Source: DATJIG01 sp050260515 (lineage in GTDB: Bacteria; Pseudomonadota; Alphaproteobacteria; SMXQ01). From it: a DNA stretch of 64,000 bases. Positions 8,049 through 16,162 of this stretch are shown here, piece by piece. The notes beneath the pieces are model-generated. The model saw only the letters and a program-made list of their open reading frames with translations, made no database searches and was not told the origin of the DNA. Location: contig JBLNCI010000008.1 in assembly GCA_050260515.1 (NCBI GenBank), forward strand, positions 1-64,000, written 5' to 3'. The position numbers and the translations under genes are program-made. Numbering within the stretch: position 1 is the stretch's first letter; each line of letters starts with the position of its first letter.

Positions 8049-8855
8049 TCAGGCGGTGGTCGCCGGCGGCTGCTCGCCGACCCGCTCCGCCTCGGCCTTG
8101 AGGCGGCGGAACGCCCGCACCGAGATCGGGATCAGGCCCAGGTAGATCAGGCCGACGGCCGCCAGGGTCAGCCAGGGCTCGGTCACCAGGAAGGCGGCCA
8201 GCACGCCGACGATCAGCAGCATGGGCAGCACCCAACGATGGGGAACCCGCACCTTCTTGAACGAGAAGGTGGGGATGGTGCTGACCATCAGGAACGACAC
8301 GAGCAGCAGGAACAGCGCCACCAGCCAGGTCTGGCCGAACAGCCCCGGCCCGAACTCGATGCTTGCCACCAGCGGCAGCAGGACGACGCCGGCGGCCGCG
8401 GGGGCGGGCACGCCGGTGAAGAAGTTGTAGGCGTAGGGCGGGAGGTCGGCCTGGCCCAGCATGGTGTTGAAGCGGGCGAGGCGGAGCGCGCAACACACCG
8501 CGTACAGCAGCACCAGCGCCCATCCCAGGCCGCCGGCCCCCTGCATGGTCCAGAAATAGAGCAGCATGGCCGGGGCCACCCCGAAGCACACGAAGTCGGA
8601 CAGCGAGTCCAGTTCGGCGCCGAACTTCGAGGTGCCCTGAAGCAGCCGGGCCACGCGCCCGTCCAGCCCGTCGAGTATGGCGGCCAGCAGGATCGAGACC
8701 ACCGCCTGCTCCCAACGCTCGTGCAGCCCGAACCGGATCGAGGTCAGGCCGGCACACAGGGCCAACAGCGTGAGGATGTTGGGGATCAGGCGATTGATGG
8801 TCAGGCCGGGAATGCGCGGCGGCCGGATGCGGGACGGACGCGTGGCGCGGAACAT
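8049..8855 (-). CDS. pssA: CDP-diacylglycerol--serine O-phosphatidyltransferase
   Basis: Makes phosphatidylserine from CDP-diacylglycerol and serine in the inner membrane. The 268-residue protein has the CDP-alcohol phosphotransferase signature DG-x2-AR-x8-G-x3-D-x3-D, seen as DGLDGRVAR...GAELDSLSD at about residues 62-87, and eight or so membrane segments. The start codon overlaps the stop of psd as GTGATG; ATG 8855 or the GTG just before it could be used. Translation is therefore probably coupled to psd, and the two enzymes together make phosphatidylethanolamine. Confidence 0.95.
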   Translation of the reverse strand: MFRATRPSRIRPPRIPGLTINRLIPNILTLLALCAGLTSIRFGLHERWEQAVVSILLAAILDGLDGRVARLLQGTSKFGAELDSLSDFVCFGVAPAMLLYFWTMQGAGGLGWALVLLYAVCCALRLARFNTMLGQADLPPYAYNFFTGVPAPAAAGVVLLPLVASIEFGPGLFGQTWLVALFLLLVSFLMVSTIPTFSFKKVRVPHRWVLPMLLIVGVLAAFLVTEPWLTLAAVGLIYLGLIPISVRAFRRLKAEAERVGEQPPATTA

Positions 8856-9562
8856 CACCGCACCTCGCCCTGTCGCGCCGGCTCGTCGGAGGCGGCGTCG
8901 GCCAGCACGGTCTCGCCGGCGATCATCAGCTGGCCGCAGGCCACCTGCGGCGCCACGCCGTCCGGCAGGTAGACGTCGACCCGCGACCCGAAGCGGATGA
9001 GGCCGAAGCGCTCACCGGCATGGACCTCCTGGCCCTCGCTGAGGTCGCACTTGATGCGGCGGGCCACCAGGCCGGCGATCTGGACGAAGGCGATCTCGCG
9101 CCCGTCGGCCAGTTCCATCCGCACCGCCATGCGCTCGTTGTCCTCGCTCGCCTTGTCGAGCGAGGCGTTGACGAACTTGCCCGGCTTGTAGGCGAGCTTG
9201 ACCACCCGGCCGTCGGCCGGAATGCGGTTCACGTGCACGTCGAATACGCTCATGAACACCGACACCCGCATGCGGGGCTCCGTCCCCATGCCCAGTTCGG
9301 CGGGCGGCACCGCGTGGCCGACCATGCAGACGACGCCGTCGGCGGGGCTGACCACCAGCCCGGGACGAACCGGGGTCACGCGGTCGGGGTTGCGGAAGAA
9401 ATAGGCGCACCACAGCGTCGCCGCCAGCCCGAGCCAGCCCAGCGGGCCCCAGAGCATGCCGAGGAGGGCCGCAGCCACCGCGAACAGGGCGATGAACGGC
9501 CAACCCTCGCGATGGATGGGGAGCCAAAGGTATTTCGCCAGGGAGATTTCTTGAGCCTGCAC
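8855..9562 (-). CDS. psd: Phosphatidylserine decarboxylase proenzyme
   Basis: Converts phosphatidylserine to phosphatidylethanolamine. The 235-residue proenzyme is of the short (archaeal/alphaproteobacterial) type. It has two N-terminal hydrophobic segments and the self-cleavage site IRFGSRVDVYLP near residue 200, where the chain is cut between Gly and Ser to make the pyruvoyl group. The conserved His of FDVHVNR is present. It is the first gene of the psd-pssA pair, with which it overlaps. In many relatives this pair lies near the ilv-leu genes; here it is about 30 kb away. Confidence 0.95.
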   Translation of the reverse strand: MQAQEISLAKYLWLPIHREGWPFIALFAVAAALLGMLWGPLGWLGLAATLWCAYFFRNPDRVTPVRPGLVVSPADGVVCMVGHAVPPAELGMGTEPRMRVSVFMSVFDVHVNRIPADGRVVKLAYKPGKFVNASLDKASEDNERMAVRMELADGREIAFVQIAGLVARRIKCDLSEGQEVHAGERFGLIRFGSRVDVYLPDGVAPQVACGQLMIAGETVLADAASDEPARQGEVR

Positions 9563-9697
9563 GGCGTCCTCATGTCCTTCTGAAAAAACGCATTGTAGTC
9601 GCGGAGACGCCGGACGTTAATACCCCAGCGTTCCCCGTTCAAACCCGCGCGACGACGTGGTAATCTCGTCTGCGTTTCAAATCCAGTGCGCTCCAGG

Positions 9698-10183
9698 ATG
9701 CCTGACCAGAAGCGTTTTTCTCTCGGCGGCTCCGTCCTGCCGATCGACATCGATGCCATCGAATCCCTGCCGGCCACCGGCGGAGTGATCGTCTTCGATT
9801 TCACGTATCGCGGAATCCGCTTCGGCGTCCGGTGCGAAGAGACCGGCGAGGGGACCGCGCGCCTCAAGGCGGTGGGTGACGTGGGGCGGGTGCCGTTCTC
9901 GGCCGAGGCCCCCGCCGCCCGCGCCGGCCTTTCGGCGATCATCCTGCACGGCAACGACCTTCTCGGGCAGACCTTCCGCCTCGTCGACGGGCGCATCCTG
10001 CTGGGCGGCGAACGGATCCTCGCCCTTCCGGTCACTGCGACCCGCCTGGTGACCGCCCTGGCCGAGATCCTGATCCCGGCGGCGCCCTACCTCGACCTGT
10101 GCGACGTCTATCTGGCGCCGGACGGCTCGCTGCGCCCCGAATGGCGCCGGCCGGCGCGCCCGGTCGCTCCCGCCTACTGCTGA
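9698..10183 (+). CDS. Hypothetical protein, PilZ-like size, unknown function
   Basis: A 161-residue soluble protein without signal peptide or membrane segment. It is rich in beta-strand-like alternation (GGVIVFDFTYRGIRFGVRC, then GDVGRVPFSAEAP), in the manner of small sensory or scaffold domains, but I see no decisive motif. It is transcribed divergently from psd. Its last ten bases overlap the end of the convergent gene at 10174. Start 9698 is chosen over 9686 because the sequence before it has no ribosome site and looks non-coding. Confidence 0.6.
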   Translation: MPDQKRFSLGGSVLPIDIDAIESLPATGGVIVFDFTYRGIRFGVRCEETGEGTARLKAVGDVGRVPFSAEAPAARAGLSAIILHGNDLLGQTFRLVDGRILLGGERILALPVTATRLVTALAEILIPAAPYLDLCDVYLAPDGSLRPEWRRPARPVAPAYC

Positions 10184-11055
10184 GTAGCGCCTCCGTTGAA
10201 TCGATAGATGGTCGCGCTGGTCTGGCGGCCGTCGACGCGCCGGGTCATGCGCCATTCGCCGTCTGCCGGCCGCACCGTCACACCGTCATCGACCCCGGGA
10301 AGGCTGGCGGCCTCGTAGGCCACCTCGGCGCGGCGCACCAGCTTGCCCTTGCCGTCCACCTGTTCGGCGACCACGCTGTGGCGGCCGGCCGCGGGCGCCG
10401 GGGCGCCGATCGTCCACGAGCCGTCGGTGTCGGCGAGGCCGCGTCCGGCCGGCCGGTTGTCCAGGATCAGATGGACGGACGCACCCGCGGGCGCCCGCCC
10501 GCTGACCACCAATCGTCCGTCGCCGGTGTCCTCGGCGGTTTCGACCGCCAGGGCCGGAGTGTAGCCGCCCGGCGGCAGGAGCAGCTTGGCGCCGCCGCCC
10601 GGCAGCGGCTTGATGGCCAGCGGCGGCTGTCCGGCTTGCCCGGGGACCACCAGGATGACCGGGCTGGCGGAGATGTCCGCAGAACCGTCGGGACGGGCCT
10701 CGCGGATGGAGAAACTGTGGGTGCCCGGGGCGATGGGCAGTTCGGGGACGAAGACCCATTCGCCGCGCGCGTCGGCCACGACATGGCCGAGTTCATGCCC
10801 GTCCTCCAGGATGAAGACGTCGCTCTTGGCTTGCGCCCGGCCGGCCATCACCGCGTCGCCCTCGGCGCCGATGCGCACGACGTCGAAGCTGGGGGAATGG
10901 GTGATCGGAGCGGGCGCCACGCTCGCCGCGGCGGGGCCGGGCGTCGAGGCGGCGGTCAGCACCTCCTCGGCCTGTCGCGCGACGAACAGCACGATGGCGA
11001 GAATGGCGGCGCCGAGGCCGACGAAGGCAATAAGAACGGTGCGGGACACGGGCAC
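10174..11055 (-). CDS. Membrane-anchored Ig-like protein with decayed LysM end
   Basis: A 293-residue protein with one N-terminal membrane segment (about 7-27) and the rest in the periplasm. Two repeats of a bacterial Ig-like fold are seen, each with a pattern such as VMAGRAQAKSDVFILEDG or VVSGRAPAGASVHLILDN. Related alphaproteobacterial proteins end with a LysM module (V-x-PGDSLWRIAR-x-YG...IYxAN). Here the end reads VTVRPADGEWRMTRRVDG...IYRFN, which keeps the outline but not the usual Gly-Asp-Ser/Asn. Peptidoglycan binding may thus be lost or changed. The gene is convergent with and overlaps its left neighbour by 10 bases. Confidence 0.7.
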   Translation of the reverse strand: MPVSRTVLIAFVGLGAAILAIVLFVARQAEEVLTAASTPGPAAASVAPAPITHSPSFDVVRIGAEGDAVMAGRAQAKSDVFILEDGHELGHVVADARGEWVFVPELPIAPGTHSFSIREARPDGSADISASPVILVVPGQAGQPPLAIKPLPGGGAKLLLPPGGYTPALAVETAEDTGDGRLVVSGRAPAGASVHLILDNRPAGRGLADTDGSWTIGAPAPAAGRHSVVAEQVDGKGKLVRRAEVAYEAASLPGVDDGVTVRPADGEWRMTRRVDGRQTSATIYRFNGGATQQ

Positions 11056-11139
11056 TCGTTGGCGGCGGAACGGGTGCCCAACCTAACGCCTCGCCCGGCC
11101 AGGGGCAACCCCGGCTGACCAGGGGCGGCAACAACAAGG

Positions 11140-11165
11140 CCACCGCTGCCCGAAGGCAGCGGTGG
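11140..11165 (-). terminator. Hairpin terminator with UUCG loop after the exonuclease gene
   Basis: CCACCGCTGCC pairs with GGCAGCGGTGG around CGAA, which is a UUCG tetraloop on the minus strand. It is followed there by CCTTGTTGTT. It lies about 105 bases past the stop of the membrane exonuclease gene. Confidence 0.65.
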
Positions 11166-11269
11166 AGGTTGATCGTGGAGGGAGAAGAAGGTTCGTGCCC
11201 TGAATGTGGGCCGCGCCGCCTCGCATGCAAGTCATAGGCGCCCGGCCAGCCGGCCGCCTGCCGTCCGGG

Positions 11270-12628
11270 TCACCAGCCGACCGCGCGCTGCTGGGCGATG
11301 ATGTGGCGGGCCTTCTGCGAGAACGCCACGGCATCGGCCAGCGTCTTGATCCCGCGCCGGCCGAGCAGCGCCAGCATGCGGACGTAGATCTCGGCGGTGA
11401 CCAGCGAATCGCCGAGCGCGGTATGGCGCCCCTGGATGCTGACGCCCATCCGCGCCGCGACGGCGTCGAGGTTCAGGTCCTCCTGCTCCGGTTCGAGCGC
11501 GCCGGCGAGAAGGATGGTGTCCAGCCAGGGGGGATCGACCCAGGCCAGGCCCGCTTCCTCGGCCGAGCGCCGCAGCAGGGCGAGGTCGAAGCCGATGTTG
11601 TGGCCGACCACGACGGTGTTCTGGAGCATCGCCATCACCTCGGGCAGCGTCGCCGCGATGGCCGGCTGGCCGGCGACCATGGCGTCGGTGATGCCGTGCA
11701 CGGCGGTGGAGCGGGCGGGGATGTGCTTGCCGGGGTCGACGAGGCGGTCGATCACCGCCGAGCGGAAGATGCGCGCGCCGTGGACCCGCACCGCTCCCAC
11801 CGAGACGATGCGGTCGAGCTTGACGTCGAGGCCCGTCGTCTCGGTGTCGAGCACGGTGACCGGCAGCTCGTCGAGCGGCGTGGCGCCGCCGGGCGCCGGT
11901 GCCGCCGGCGGGACGTCGTGGAGGTCGAGGGCGACCTCGACGGCATGCACGTGTTCGGTCTCGGCCGCCGGCATGGTGATGACGGCGCCGCGGTGTTCGC
12001 CGAAATTGCCGACGCGGGCCCGCACTTCGGTGCCGTCGACCGTCCGCAGCAGAGTCTCGACCGAGCCCCGGCCGCCCTCCAGGGCGCCGGCCATGGCGGC
12101 GGCCAGGCTGTCGCGGTCGACCGCCGCCCAGATCGACTTGCCGACCGCGGCGCGCTCGGCGCCGAGCGCGCGCTTGGCGGCGGCGTTGATCAGGCTGACC
12201 AGCCCGGAATCCGTCACCACCACGACCCCGTCGGTCATGGCGGCGATCACCGAGGCGAGGCGCTGGTCCGGCTTGCCGCTGTCGAGGGCGCGCCGCGTGG
12301 CGATATCCGACACCAGCACCGCCAGCCGTTCGGCGGCGTGGCCGCCCTTGCCGTGGAAGCGGGTCGCCAGCTGCTCGGGTGGCTGGTGCCCCGCCGCCAC
12401 CGCCTCCAGGGCCGATTGCAGCAGCTTGAGGTCCTCGGCGTGGTGGCGCCAGCCGTCGTAGGCGAGCATCAGCCCGAACCAGGCGAACACGCCCAGGGCT
12501 CCCACCAACCACAGCGGCGCGACCCAGCCGGCCACCTTGGGCAGGGCGGCCAGCAGCGCGAAGGCGAGCAGGAATGCGGCGGCGATGGCGGCGGTCCAGG
12601 TGACCTGCCGGCTGTCCGACAGCCTCAT
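11270..12628 (-). CDS. Membrane-anchored PAS protein with DnaQ-type 3'-5' exonuclease domain
   Basis: A 452-residue protein of unusual build. Two membrane segments (about 10-30 and 33-53) are followed by a linker, a PAS-like domain (about 120-235, VIAAMTDGVVVVTDSG) and a C-terminal DEDDh exonuclease. The catalytic motifs are all present: DTETTG, HGITDAMV, VGHNIGFD and HTALGDS. The family trims DNA or RNA 3' ends (DNA polymerase III epsilon, RNase T). The membrane and PAS parts suggest a signal-controlled nuclease rather than a proofreading subunit, which is inference. Start 12628 has GGGGGCAGCC upstream; an in-frame extension to 12757 has no support. Confidence 0.85.
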   Translation of the reverse strand: MRLSDSRQVTWTAAIAAAFLLAFALLAALPKVAGWVAPLWLVGALGVFAWFGLMLAYDGWRHHAEDLKLLQSALEAVAAGHQPPEQLATRFHGKGGHAAERLAVLVSDIATRRALDSGKPDQRLASVIAAMTDGVVVVTDSGLVSLINAAAKRALGAERAAVGKSIWAAVDRDSLAAAMAGALEGGRGSVETLLRTVDGTEVRARVGNFGEHRGAVITMPAAETEHVHAVEVALDLHDVPPAAPAPGGATPLDELPVTVLDTETTGLDVKLDRIVSVGAVRVHGARIFRSAVIDRLVDPGKHIPARSTAVHGITDAMVAGQPAIAATLPEVMAMLQNTVVVGHNIGFDLALLRRSAEEAGLAWVDPPWLDTILLAGALEPEQEDLNLDAVAARMGVSIQGRHTALGDSLVTAEIYVRMLALLGRRGIKTLADAVAFSQKARHIIAQQRAVGW

Positions 12629-12871
12629 GGCTGCCCCCTGTGGTAGCGGACCCGCATGCTGGGCATGGCCACTCCGACCGACGTGCGACAACCATCGATC
12701 ATGGCCCGACCGGAACGGGTTGTACAGCCCGCCGGGAGCACCGGTGCCTCCCACCAAAGGGAGGGCGTTTCCCTATTGCCAGTTGCGCCGCCAACTGGAA
12801 CCATGAAGCCAGTGTCCCTCTCGGTCGCCCGCTCCCGGGACGGCCACCGGGCTCCAGTCTTGGAGATGCGC

Positions 12872-14899
12872 ATGACCGGCAAGACACCCTCCCTGCCGCG
12901 GGCCGCGGCCCTGGTCGGCCCCTTCGCCAGCGGCAAGACCTCCCTTCTCGAAGCGCTGCTTTTCCGTGCCGGCGCCATCCCCCGGCAGGGAAAGGTGAAG
13001 GACGGCGCCACCGTCGGCGACGCCAATCCCGAGGCCCGCGCCCGCGCCATGAGCGTCGAGCCCAACATCGTCGCCTGCGAGTACCTGGGCGAGAAGTGGA
13101 CCCTGATCGACTGCCCCGGCAGCGTCGAATTCCAGCAGGACGCCTATAATGTGCTCATGGCGGTGGACGCCGCCGTGGTGGTGTGCGAGCCCGATCCGGG
13201 GCGCGCGGTGATGGTGGCGCCGCTGCTCAAGTTCCTCGACGCGCGCGGCATCCCCCACCTGCTGTTCATCAACAAGATGGATGCCGGCGACGTCCGCCTG
13301 CGCGAGACCCTGGAGGCCCTGCAGGGGGTGTCCGACCGTCCGCTGGTGCTGCGCGAGATCCCGATCCGCGAGGGCGACAAGGTGACCGGCTTCGTCGACC
13401 TGGTCAGCGAGCGCGCCTACCGCTACCGCCCCGGCCAGACCTCGGATCTCATCCGCATTCCCGACCAGTTGAAGGACGAGGAGAAGCAGGCCCGGCAGGA
13501 GATGCTCGAACACCTGGCCGATTTCGACGACCACCTGCTGGAGGAACTGCTGGAAGAGGTTCAGCCCCCCAACGACGAGGTCTACGGCGACCTCTCCAAG
13601 GACCTCGCCGACGACCTGATCGTGCCGGTGTTCTTCGGCTCGGCCGAGGCGGACGGGGGCATCACCCGCCTGTGGAAGGCGCTGCGCCACGAGGTGCCGG
13701 CGGTGCCCGCCACCGTGGCGCGGCTGGGCATGTCCGCCGAGGGCGCCGCCGCGGCACGGGTGTTCAAGACCGTCCACGCGGCCCATACCGGCAAGCTGTC
13801 GTTCGCCCGCATCCTGCGCGGCGAGTTCGCGGACGGCCAAGCGGTGGACGGCGGTCGCATCTCGGGGCTGTTCGCGCCCGCATCCGGCGCGCCGGCCAAG
13901 ATCGCCAAGGCCGGCCCCGGCGACGTCGTCGCCTTCGGCAAGCTGGAGGCGGTGGCGACCGGCGACACGGTGGGCGCGCGCGATTCCGGCATGGCGTCGT
14001 GGCCGCAGCCGCTGGAGCCGCTGTTCGGCGTGGCCATCACCGCCGAGAAGAAGGGCGACGAGGTCAAGCTGACCGGGGCCCTGGCCAAGCTGGTGGAGGA
14101 GGATCCCTCCTATCGCCTCGAGCAGAACGAGTTCAGCGAACTGGTGCTGTGGGGGCAGGGCGAGATCCATGTCGGCGTCGCCATCGACCGCCTCAAGAGC
14201 CGCTTCAACATGGCGGTGGCCACCCACCGGCCGACCGTGCCCTACAAGGAGACCATCCGCAAGGCGACGGCCGTCCATGGGCGGCACAAGAAGCAATCGG
14301 GCGGCCACGGCCAGTTCGGCGACGTGCACATCGACATCCATCCATTGCCGCGCGGCGAGGGGTTCGCCTTCATGGACAAGATCGTCGGCGGCGCCATCCC
14401 GCGCCAGTACATCCCCGCGGTCGAGGAGGGCATCCGCGACTTCCTGCACCAGGGCCCGCTCGGGTTCCCGGTGGTCGACGTGGTGGTCACCCTGACCGAT
14501 GGCAGCTACCACACCGTCGACAGTTCGGACATGGCGTTCAAGACCGCCGCCCGCATCGCCATGAGCGAGGGCATGCCCAAGTGCGAGCCGGTGCTGCTGG
14601 AGCCCATCCTGTCGGTGGAAATCTCGGTGCCCAACGACTTCACGGCCAAGGCCCAGCGCATCGTCACCGGCCGGCGCGGCCAGTTGCTGGGCTACGACGC
14701 CCGGGCGGGCTGGCCGGGCTGGGACACGGTGTCGGCCTATCTGCCGCAGGCGGAGATGGGCGACCTGATCGTCGAGCTGCGTTCGCTCACCATGGGCGTG
14801 GGCAGCTTCACCTGGCGGTTCGACCATCTCCAGGAACTGACCGGCCGCACCGCCGACAAGGTGGTGGAAGCGCGCAAGGACGCCTTGGCGCACGCGTGA
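12872..14899 (+). CDS. EF-G-like translational GTPase paralogue
   Basis: A 675-residue relative of elongation factor G. The GTPase domain has the P-loop GPFASGKT, the G3 motif as DCPGS instead of the usual DTPGH, and G4 as NKMD. The switch I sequence RGITI of true EF-G is absent. Domains II to V are present, with the EF-G-type GGHGQFGDVHI in domain IV. Such proteins (often called EF-G2 or FusA2-like) accompany a canonical EF-G and their task is not settled. The start at 12872 has TGGAG six bases before it; upstream in-frame Met codons give a low-complexity lead without a ribosome site. Confidence 0.9.
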   Translation: MTGKTPSLPRAAALVGPFASGKTSLLEALLFRAGAIPRQGKVKDGATVGDANPEARARAMSVEPNIVACEYLGEKWTLIDCPGSVEFQQDAYNVLMAVDAAVVVCEPDPGRAVMVAPLLKFLDARGIPHLLFINKMDAGDVRLRETLEALQGVSDRPLVLREIPIREGDKVTGFVDLVSERAYRYRPGQTSDLIRIPDQLKDEEKQARQEMLEHLADFDDHLLEELLEEVQPPNDEVYGDLSKDLADDLIVPVFFGSAEADGGITRLWKALRHEVPAVPATVARLGMSAEGAAAARVFKTVHAAHTGKLSFARILRGEFADGQAVDGGRISGLFAPASGAPAKIAKAGPGDVVAFGKLEAVATGDTVGARDSGMASWPQPLEPLFGVAITAEKKGDEVKLTGALAKLVEEDPSYRLEQNEFSELVLWGQGEIHVGVAIDRLKSRFNMAVATHRPTVPYKETIRKATAVHGRHKKQSGGHGQFGDVHIDIHPLPRGEGFAFMDKIVGGAIPRQYIPAVEEGIRDFLHQGPLGFPVVDVVVTLTDGSYHTVDSSDMAFKTAARIAMSEGMPKCEPVLLEPILSVEISVPNDFTAKAQRIVTGRRGQLLGYDARAGWPGWDTVSAYLPQAEMGDLIVELRSLTMGVGSFTWRFDHLQELTGRTADKVVEARKDALAHA

Positions 14900-14907
14900 C
14901 GGCTCGC

Positions 14908-14943
14908 CATATCCCCCGTGACCCGAACGTCACAGGGGATATG
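14908..14943 (+). promoter_or_regulatory. Long inverted repeat covering the ribosome site of the ferritin gene
   Basis: CATATCCCC-C-GTGAC and GTCAC-A-GGGGATATG form 15-base arms with a single mismatch around a 6-base loop CCGAAC. The right arm contains the AGGGGA ribosome site and the first of two possible ATG codons of the EncFtn-like gene. There is no T-run, so it is a poor terminator for the EF-G gene. It may be a repressor site or an RNA hairpin that blocks translation. Confidence 0.6.
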
Positions 14944-14946
14944 GCC

Positions 14947-15285
14947 ATGGCCGAAGAGTTCCACGCGCCCTACGACAGGCTGAGCCGTGAGACGCTCACC
15001 CGCCACCAGGCGATCCGCTCGTTGATGGAGGAACTGGAGGCGGTCGACTGGTACCGCCAGCGGGCCGACGACTGCCACGACGCGGCGCTGCGCGAGATCC
15101 TCCTGCACAACATGCGGGAAGAGATCGAGCACGCCTCGATGATCCTGGAATGGCTGCGCCGCAACGACCCGGACTTTGCCGGCGAGTTCGACACCTATCT
15201 CTACAGCACCGGCGACCTCACCCACCTGGAGGCCAAGACCGAGGCCGGCGGCGGCCGCAGCGACCCCGGGAAGGCGCCGGGGTAA
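14947..15285 (+). CDS. EncFtn-family encapsulated-ferritin-like protein, without encapsulin
   Basis: A 112-residue two-helix protein closely resembling Rhodospirillum rubrum EncFtn. By alignment in mind the ferroxidase residues are E29, E59 and H62 (MEELEAVDWY and REEIEHASM), with the conserved W35 and Y36. Two subunits build one di-iron centre at a dimer face, where Fe(II) is oxidised. In the known system the protein sits inside an encapsulin shell by means of a C-terminal targeting peptide. Here the tail (EAKTEAGGGRSDPGKAPG) has no such peptide, and no encapsulin gene follows. Start 14947 is spaced well from AGGGG; ATG 14941 is too close. Confidence 0.88.
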   Translation: MAEEFHAPYDRLSRETLTRHQAIRSLMEELEAVDWYRQRADDCHDAALREILLHNMREEIEHASMILEWLRRNDPDFAGEFDTYLYSTGDLTHLEAKTEAGGGRSDPGKAPG

Positions 15286-15291
15286 GTGCAA

Positions 15292-15345
15292 CGAAGGATC
15301 TGGTCCGCAGCGGCGGGCGCAGATCCTTCGCTCCGCTCAGGATCG
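15292..15345. repeat. Dispersed-type palindromic repeat
   Basis: CGAAGGATCT (15292-15301) pairs with AGATCCTTCG (15321-15330), followed by CTCCGCTCAGGAT. This AGATCCTTCGCTCCGCTCAGGAT core is a familiar extragenic repeat in many proteobacterial genomes. It could also act as a weak bidirectional terminator between the convergent genes. Confidence 0.65.
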
Positions 15346-15371
15346 CACGTCGGAGGGGAAACGGCGCCCGG

Positions 15372-15908
15372 TCAGCCCTTGGCTTCCGCCTTCTTGGGGG
15401 CGGCCTTGGCCGCCGGCTTCTCCTTGGCGCTGGCCTGCTTGACGGCCGGGCCCTGGCAGGAGGCGGGGGAATAGGGCTTCTCCACCGTGTCGGCGGCGAA
15501 GGCCTCGATCTCATGCGGACGCATGGACAGGACCTTCGAGAACACCGCGTCCTGGGTTTCGCAGTAATTCTCGATGTGCTGGCTGTTCATGGACGCCTGG
15601 TTCGACAGCTCGGTCATGTAGCGGTCGACGTGGCCGGCACCCTTGCCCAGGCGCACGAACATCGACTTCAGCTCGCTGGCGTTCTGGTTGAGGTTGGGGC
15701 CGATCTTGCCCACGTAGGCGGCGTACTTGTCGCGGACGGCGGGGTCCACCTGGCGGCACTTCAGCGCCGCGACCATGAGTTCGACCTGCAACTGCCGGAA
15801 CTGCATCGCCCGCACCTCGGTGGGGGTGTAGCAGAGCGGCTTGGCGGCGGCGGGTAGCGCGGCGGTGATCAGGATCGCGGCGGCGATCGCGGTGCGGCAG
15901 CGGCTCAA
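15372..15908 (-). CDS. Exported protein with four cysteines, unknown function
   Basis: A protein of about 178 residues. It has a signal peptide (hydrophobic TAIAAAILITAALPAAA) and a mature helical domain with four Cys (LCYT, LKCRQ, YCETQ, SCQGP), enough for two disulfides. A Lys-Ala-rich tail closes it. I do not recognise the family. No ATG fits the signal peptide; the TTG at 15908, six bases after GAGG, is the best start. The in-frame ATG codons at 15992 and 16046 would put a long charged lead ahead of the signal. It converges with the ferritin gene. Confidence 0.65.
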   Translation of the reverse strand: MSRCRTAIAAAILITAALPAAAKPLCYTPTEVRAMQFRQLQVELMVAALKCRQVDPAVRDKYAAYVGKIGPNLNQNASELKSMFVRLGKGAGHVDRYMTELSNQASMNSQHIENYCETQDAVFSKVLSMRPHEIEAFAADTVEKPYSPASCQGPAVKQASAKEKPAAKAAPKKAEAKG

Positions 15909-16162
15909 GGGCGACCTCGGGGCTGGGGTGAATTTCTTGGCCCATAGTTTGGCGGACCCCCCCCGAAATCGCAACAACCTCGCCAGGGTCATTTTTGCGG
16001 CGTTCGGGATATCCCAAATCGCGGCGCTGTCCCACCGGGGGCGCACATCCCCTTGAGAGGCTACGCGACAGGTGAGGCCGGGCGCATATGTGGACGGTCA
16101 TAGCCACGACGTTCGTGCCGTGTGTGACACCCACGTAGCGCCATCACCGCCAGGGGAGGCCG

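Noticed and set aside
12773..14893. Open frame of 706 codons on the minus strand
   Set aside because: Antisense to the EF-G paralogue and without any recognisable motif or start site.
14908..14943. Eukaryotic-type iron-responsive element
   Set aside because: The hairpin lacks the CAGUGN loop and the bulged C. Only an unspecific regulatory hairpin can be claimed.
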